Source: Paraconexibacter sp040581415 (GTDB lineage: Bacteria > Actinomycetota > Thermoleophilia > Solirubrobacterales > Solirubrobacteraceae). From it: a stretch of DNA of 64,000 nucleotides. The position numbers were made by a program, and so were the translations under genes. Positions 62,200 through 64,000 of the stretch are shown in pieces. The stretch covers positions 682,001 through 746,000 of the forward strand of contig NZ_CP114014.1 of the NCBI RefSeq assembly GCF_040581415.1, read 5' to 3'. The notes under the pieces were generated by a model, which was given only the letters and a program-made list of their open reading frames with translations, did no database searches and had not been told where the DNA came from. How positions within the stretch are numbered: position 1 is the stretch's first letter; each line of letters opens with the position of its first letter.

Positions 62200-62870
62200 G
62201 CAGCGTCCTCGCCGGCGGCCTTCCGCGCGGCGCGACCGGCCTTGCGGCCCGCGGGCACCGGCGGCGCCGCCTCGCGGATCTCGGTGAGGAGCCGCTGCGC
62301 GAAGGCCTTGTGGTCCTCGCCCGGCTGCAGCTGGCCGCCGGCGGGCGGGAAGAACGCGACGTGGATCCGCGGCCGCGTGAACGGGCCGCGCACCAGGTCC
62401 ACCGTCCCGGTGACCCGGCAGGAGACGACCTGCGCCTCCGGCACGTTCTGGGCCAGGCGGCCGATGCCGCTGCGGGCGCGCAGGACCTTTCCGCGCGTCA
62501 GCGTCCCCTCGGGGAAGATCCCGATGCACGCGCCGCCGCGGAGCTCCGCCGTCGCCGCGTCAAGCGCGCCGACGTCGCCGGCGCCCCGCTCGATCGGGAT
62601 CTGGCCCATGCCGTCCAGGATGTGCCGCAGCCCGGGGCGCTTCCACATCGACGCCTTGGCGAGCGCGCGGATCTGGCGGCGCGGCCGGCCGGCGACGCCG
62701 ATCGCGACCGGGTCCCAGTGGCTGTCGTGGTTCCCGGCGAGCAGGACGGGCCCGTCCTCCGGCAGGTGCTCGAGGCCCTCGACGGTCAGCCGTCCCCACC
62801 AGCGGACAGCTGGGCTGCAGGCGGTCATCGCGAAGCGGTACGTCTTCGTGAACTGCTCGATCGGTGCCAC
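62196..62870 (-). CDS. Lysophospholipid acyltransferase (PlsC-like)
   Basis: 224 residues starting at GTG. The acyltransferase motifs are GNHDSHWDPVAIG (His-x4-Asp), IPIERG and IFPEGTLTRG, the set for 1-acyl-glycerol-3-phosphate acyltransferases. The C-terminus is Arg/Lys/Ala-rich. It would make phosphatidic acid or related lipids. Confidence 0.89.
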   Translation of the reverse strand: MAPIEQFTKTYRFAMTACSPAVRWWGRLTVEGLEHLPEDGPVLLAGNHDSHWDPVAIGVAGRPRRQIRALAKASMWKRPGLRHILDGMGQIPIERGAGDVGALDAATAELRGGACIGIFPEGTLTRGKVLRARSGIGRLAQNVPEAQVVSCRVTGTVDLVRGPFTRPRIHVAFFPPAGGQLQPGEDHKAFAQRLLTEIREAAPPVPAGRKAGRAARKAAGEDAA

Positions 62871-62906
62871 CCCGCGACCCTACGAGAAGGCGTCGGCCCG
62901 CTGCCG

Positions 62907-63869
62907 TCAGCCCGCCGCCTTCAGCCACGTCATCGCGAGCGTGGGGGTGGGGGAGACCCGCGTCGCCGTGCCACCGCCCGCACGCATCCGGTACGTGCCG
63001 GCCAGGCTGCTGAACGCGACCTGGTCGCCGTCCGGTGCCCACGCCACGGCGAACGCCTGCGGGTGCAGGAGGCGCGGCGTCGCGCGACCGGTGAGCGCCA
63101 CCTGGTAGACGCCGGTGCGCACGAGCGTGCCGGGCGGCGGGAGCTGTCCCGGCGCCGGGTCGCCGGTGAACACGGCGCTGTTCCCCGCCGGCGACAGGGC
63201 GAAGCTCAGCGCGCACGGGAGCGTCCCGCCGACGGCCTCGTAGAGCAGCGTGTCGCGCGTGCCGTCGAGGCGGACGCGTCGCAGGGACGGGCACGCCACG
63301 AAGTCGCCGGTGGTGGGTGCGCCGGCGTAGACGAACGCCCGCCCATCGCGGGTGAAGCGCAGGTCGAACGTGTGCCGCAGGCGCGTGGTGACGCGGGTCA
63401 GGCCGCGTCCGCTGATGTCGGCGACGTACGGGAACAGGTTCAGCCGCCCCGGTTCCGCGTCGCGGAACGCGGTGAGGGCCAGCCGGCGCCCGTCCGGGGA
63501 GATGTCGAGGGAGTGGATGACGATGCCGCGGAAGTCGATGCGGCGGATCACCCGCCCGCGGCCGTCGGCGATCGTGACGTCCCCGTCGGTGCCGCTCGAG
63601 AGCGCCATCAGCCGGCCCGAGCGCGAGCTGCCGATGATCGTCGCGCGGCGGTCCTTGATGACGGACGGTGCGCCGGTCAGCGGCTGCAGCACGAGGTTGC
63701 TCGCGTTCGGGAACGCGAGCCGCCCGTTCTTCGCGACCGCCGCCGCGGGTGCGATCAGCCCGCTGCCGGCGGTGACAGCGGTGACGGCGGCGACGGTGGC
63801 GGCCACCCGGGACCGACGCCCCCCCGTCGGCGCGGAGATGCGACAAGCGACACCCAGGTCGACGCGCAT
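62907..63869 (-). CDS. Secreted TolB/WD40-like beta-propeller protein
   Basis: 320 residues with an N-terminal signal (VAATVAAVTAVTAGSG to AAAVA). Repeated propeller strands are visible: SLDISPDGRRLALTAF, DLRFTRDGRAFVYAG and VAWAPDGDQVAFSS, each with the x-PDG-x pattern of PD40/TolB-like repeats. It probably acts as an extracellular binding or scaffold protein. Confidence 0.8.
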   Translation of the reverse strand: MRVDLGVACRISAPTGGRRSRVAATVAAVTAVTAGSGLIAPAAAVAKNGRLAFPNASNLVLQPLTGAPSVIKDRRATIIGSSRSGRLMALSSGTDGDVTIADGRGRVIRRIDFRGIVIHSLDISPDGRRLALTAFRDAEPGRLNLFPYVADISGRGLTRVTTRLRHTFDLRFTRDGRAFVYAGAPTTGDFVACPSLRRVRLDGTRDTLLYEAVGGTLPCALSFALSPAGNSAVFTGDPAPGQLPPPGTLVRTGVYQVALTGRATPRLLHPQAFAVAWAPDGDQVAFSSLAGTYRMRAGGGTATRVSPTPTLAMTWLKAAG

Positions 63870-63881
63870 CGCGTCCCGGCC

Positions 63882-64000
63882 TCAGTGTGACGAGGTCTCG
63901 ACGGGGAGCGACTCGGTGGCGACGTCGCCGCTCATGCCGATGTACGCGAACTGCGCCGGGTCCAACTGCCGCGTCGCTGCCTCGTACTCGCGCATGTACC
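63882..64000 (-). CDS. Unidentified protein, C-terminal end only (gene continues beyond window)
   Basis: The last 38 residues are visible (from YMREYEAATRQLDP to the end LPVETSSH). The frame is open to the window edge. The fragment is too short to identify. It lies 12 bp upstream of the propeller gene on the same strand, so the two may share an operon. Confidence 0.5.
   Translation of the reverse strand, partial: YMREYEAATRQLDPAQFAYIGMSGDVATESLPVETSSH

Overview
This 64 kb window is very GC-rich chromosomal DNA with dense, overlapping operons, frequent GTG starts and few intergenic gaps. A complete nuoA-N operon, a double-domain ThyX, sulfate and potassium (Kdp) uptake operons, mycobacterial-type acyl desaturases and many secreted proteins of beta-propeller, Ig-like or SGNH type point to an aerobic, free-living actinobacterium. 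The mixture fits the Solirubrobacterales/Thermoleophilia best, but that is inference from gene content. I see no rRNA, tRNA, CRISPR array, phage or transposase gene.

Layout. 1-3.6 kb: 3' end of an acyl-CoA synthetase, a MarR repressor facing a DHA2-type drug exporter across an operator-like repeat region, and a DUF2237 gene. 3.6-12.8 kb (minus strand): a Kdp potassium-pump operon with an unusual order: membrane protein, histidine kinase, KdpE, a 26-residue peptide, KdpF, KdpA, KdpC, KdpB, then a separate KdpD N-terminal sensor gene and a USP-like gene. 12.9-15.2 kb: double-domain ThyX and a secreted intradiol dioxygenase. 15.4-19.6 kb: a sulfate ABC transporter operon facing an Rrf2 regulator. 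19.6-20 kb: a repeat-rich gap. 20-35.2 kb (minus): the complete 14-subunit complex I operon, whose NuoM carries a repeat tail. 35.3-39.5 kb: a cupredoxin, an ABC-2 exporter operon, a cupredoxin-like lipoprotein and a cytochrome c lipoprotein.

39.7-43.9 kb holds the most striking locus. A single 959-residue protein joins an extended SDR/acyl reductase-like domain to an animal-type haem peroxidase/alpha-dioxygenase domain, and a cytochrome P450 gene follows after 3 bp. This looks like an oxylipin or fatty-acid alpha-oxidation cassette.

43.9-64 kb: DUF2330 protein, seryl-tRNA synthetase, secreted proteins, a Ser/Thr kinase with FHA-domain neighbours, a cluster of palindromic and tandem repeats, a PucR-type regulator, two paralogous fatty acyl desaturases (one with its ferredoxin-reductase partner), an FkbM methyltransferase, a CAP-domain protein, a GNAT/PlsC pair and a secreted propeller protein. 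A gene fragment runs off the right end. Lipid chemistry recurs through the window: acyl-CoA ligase, dioxygenase/P450, two desaturases and an acyltransferase.
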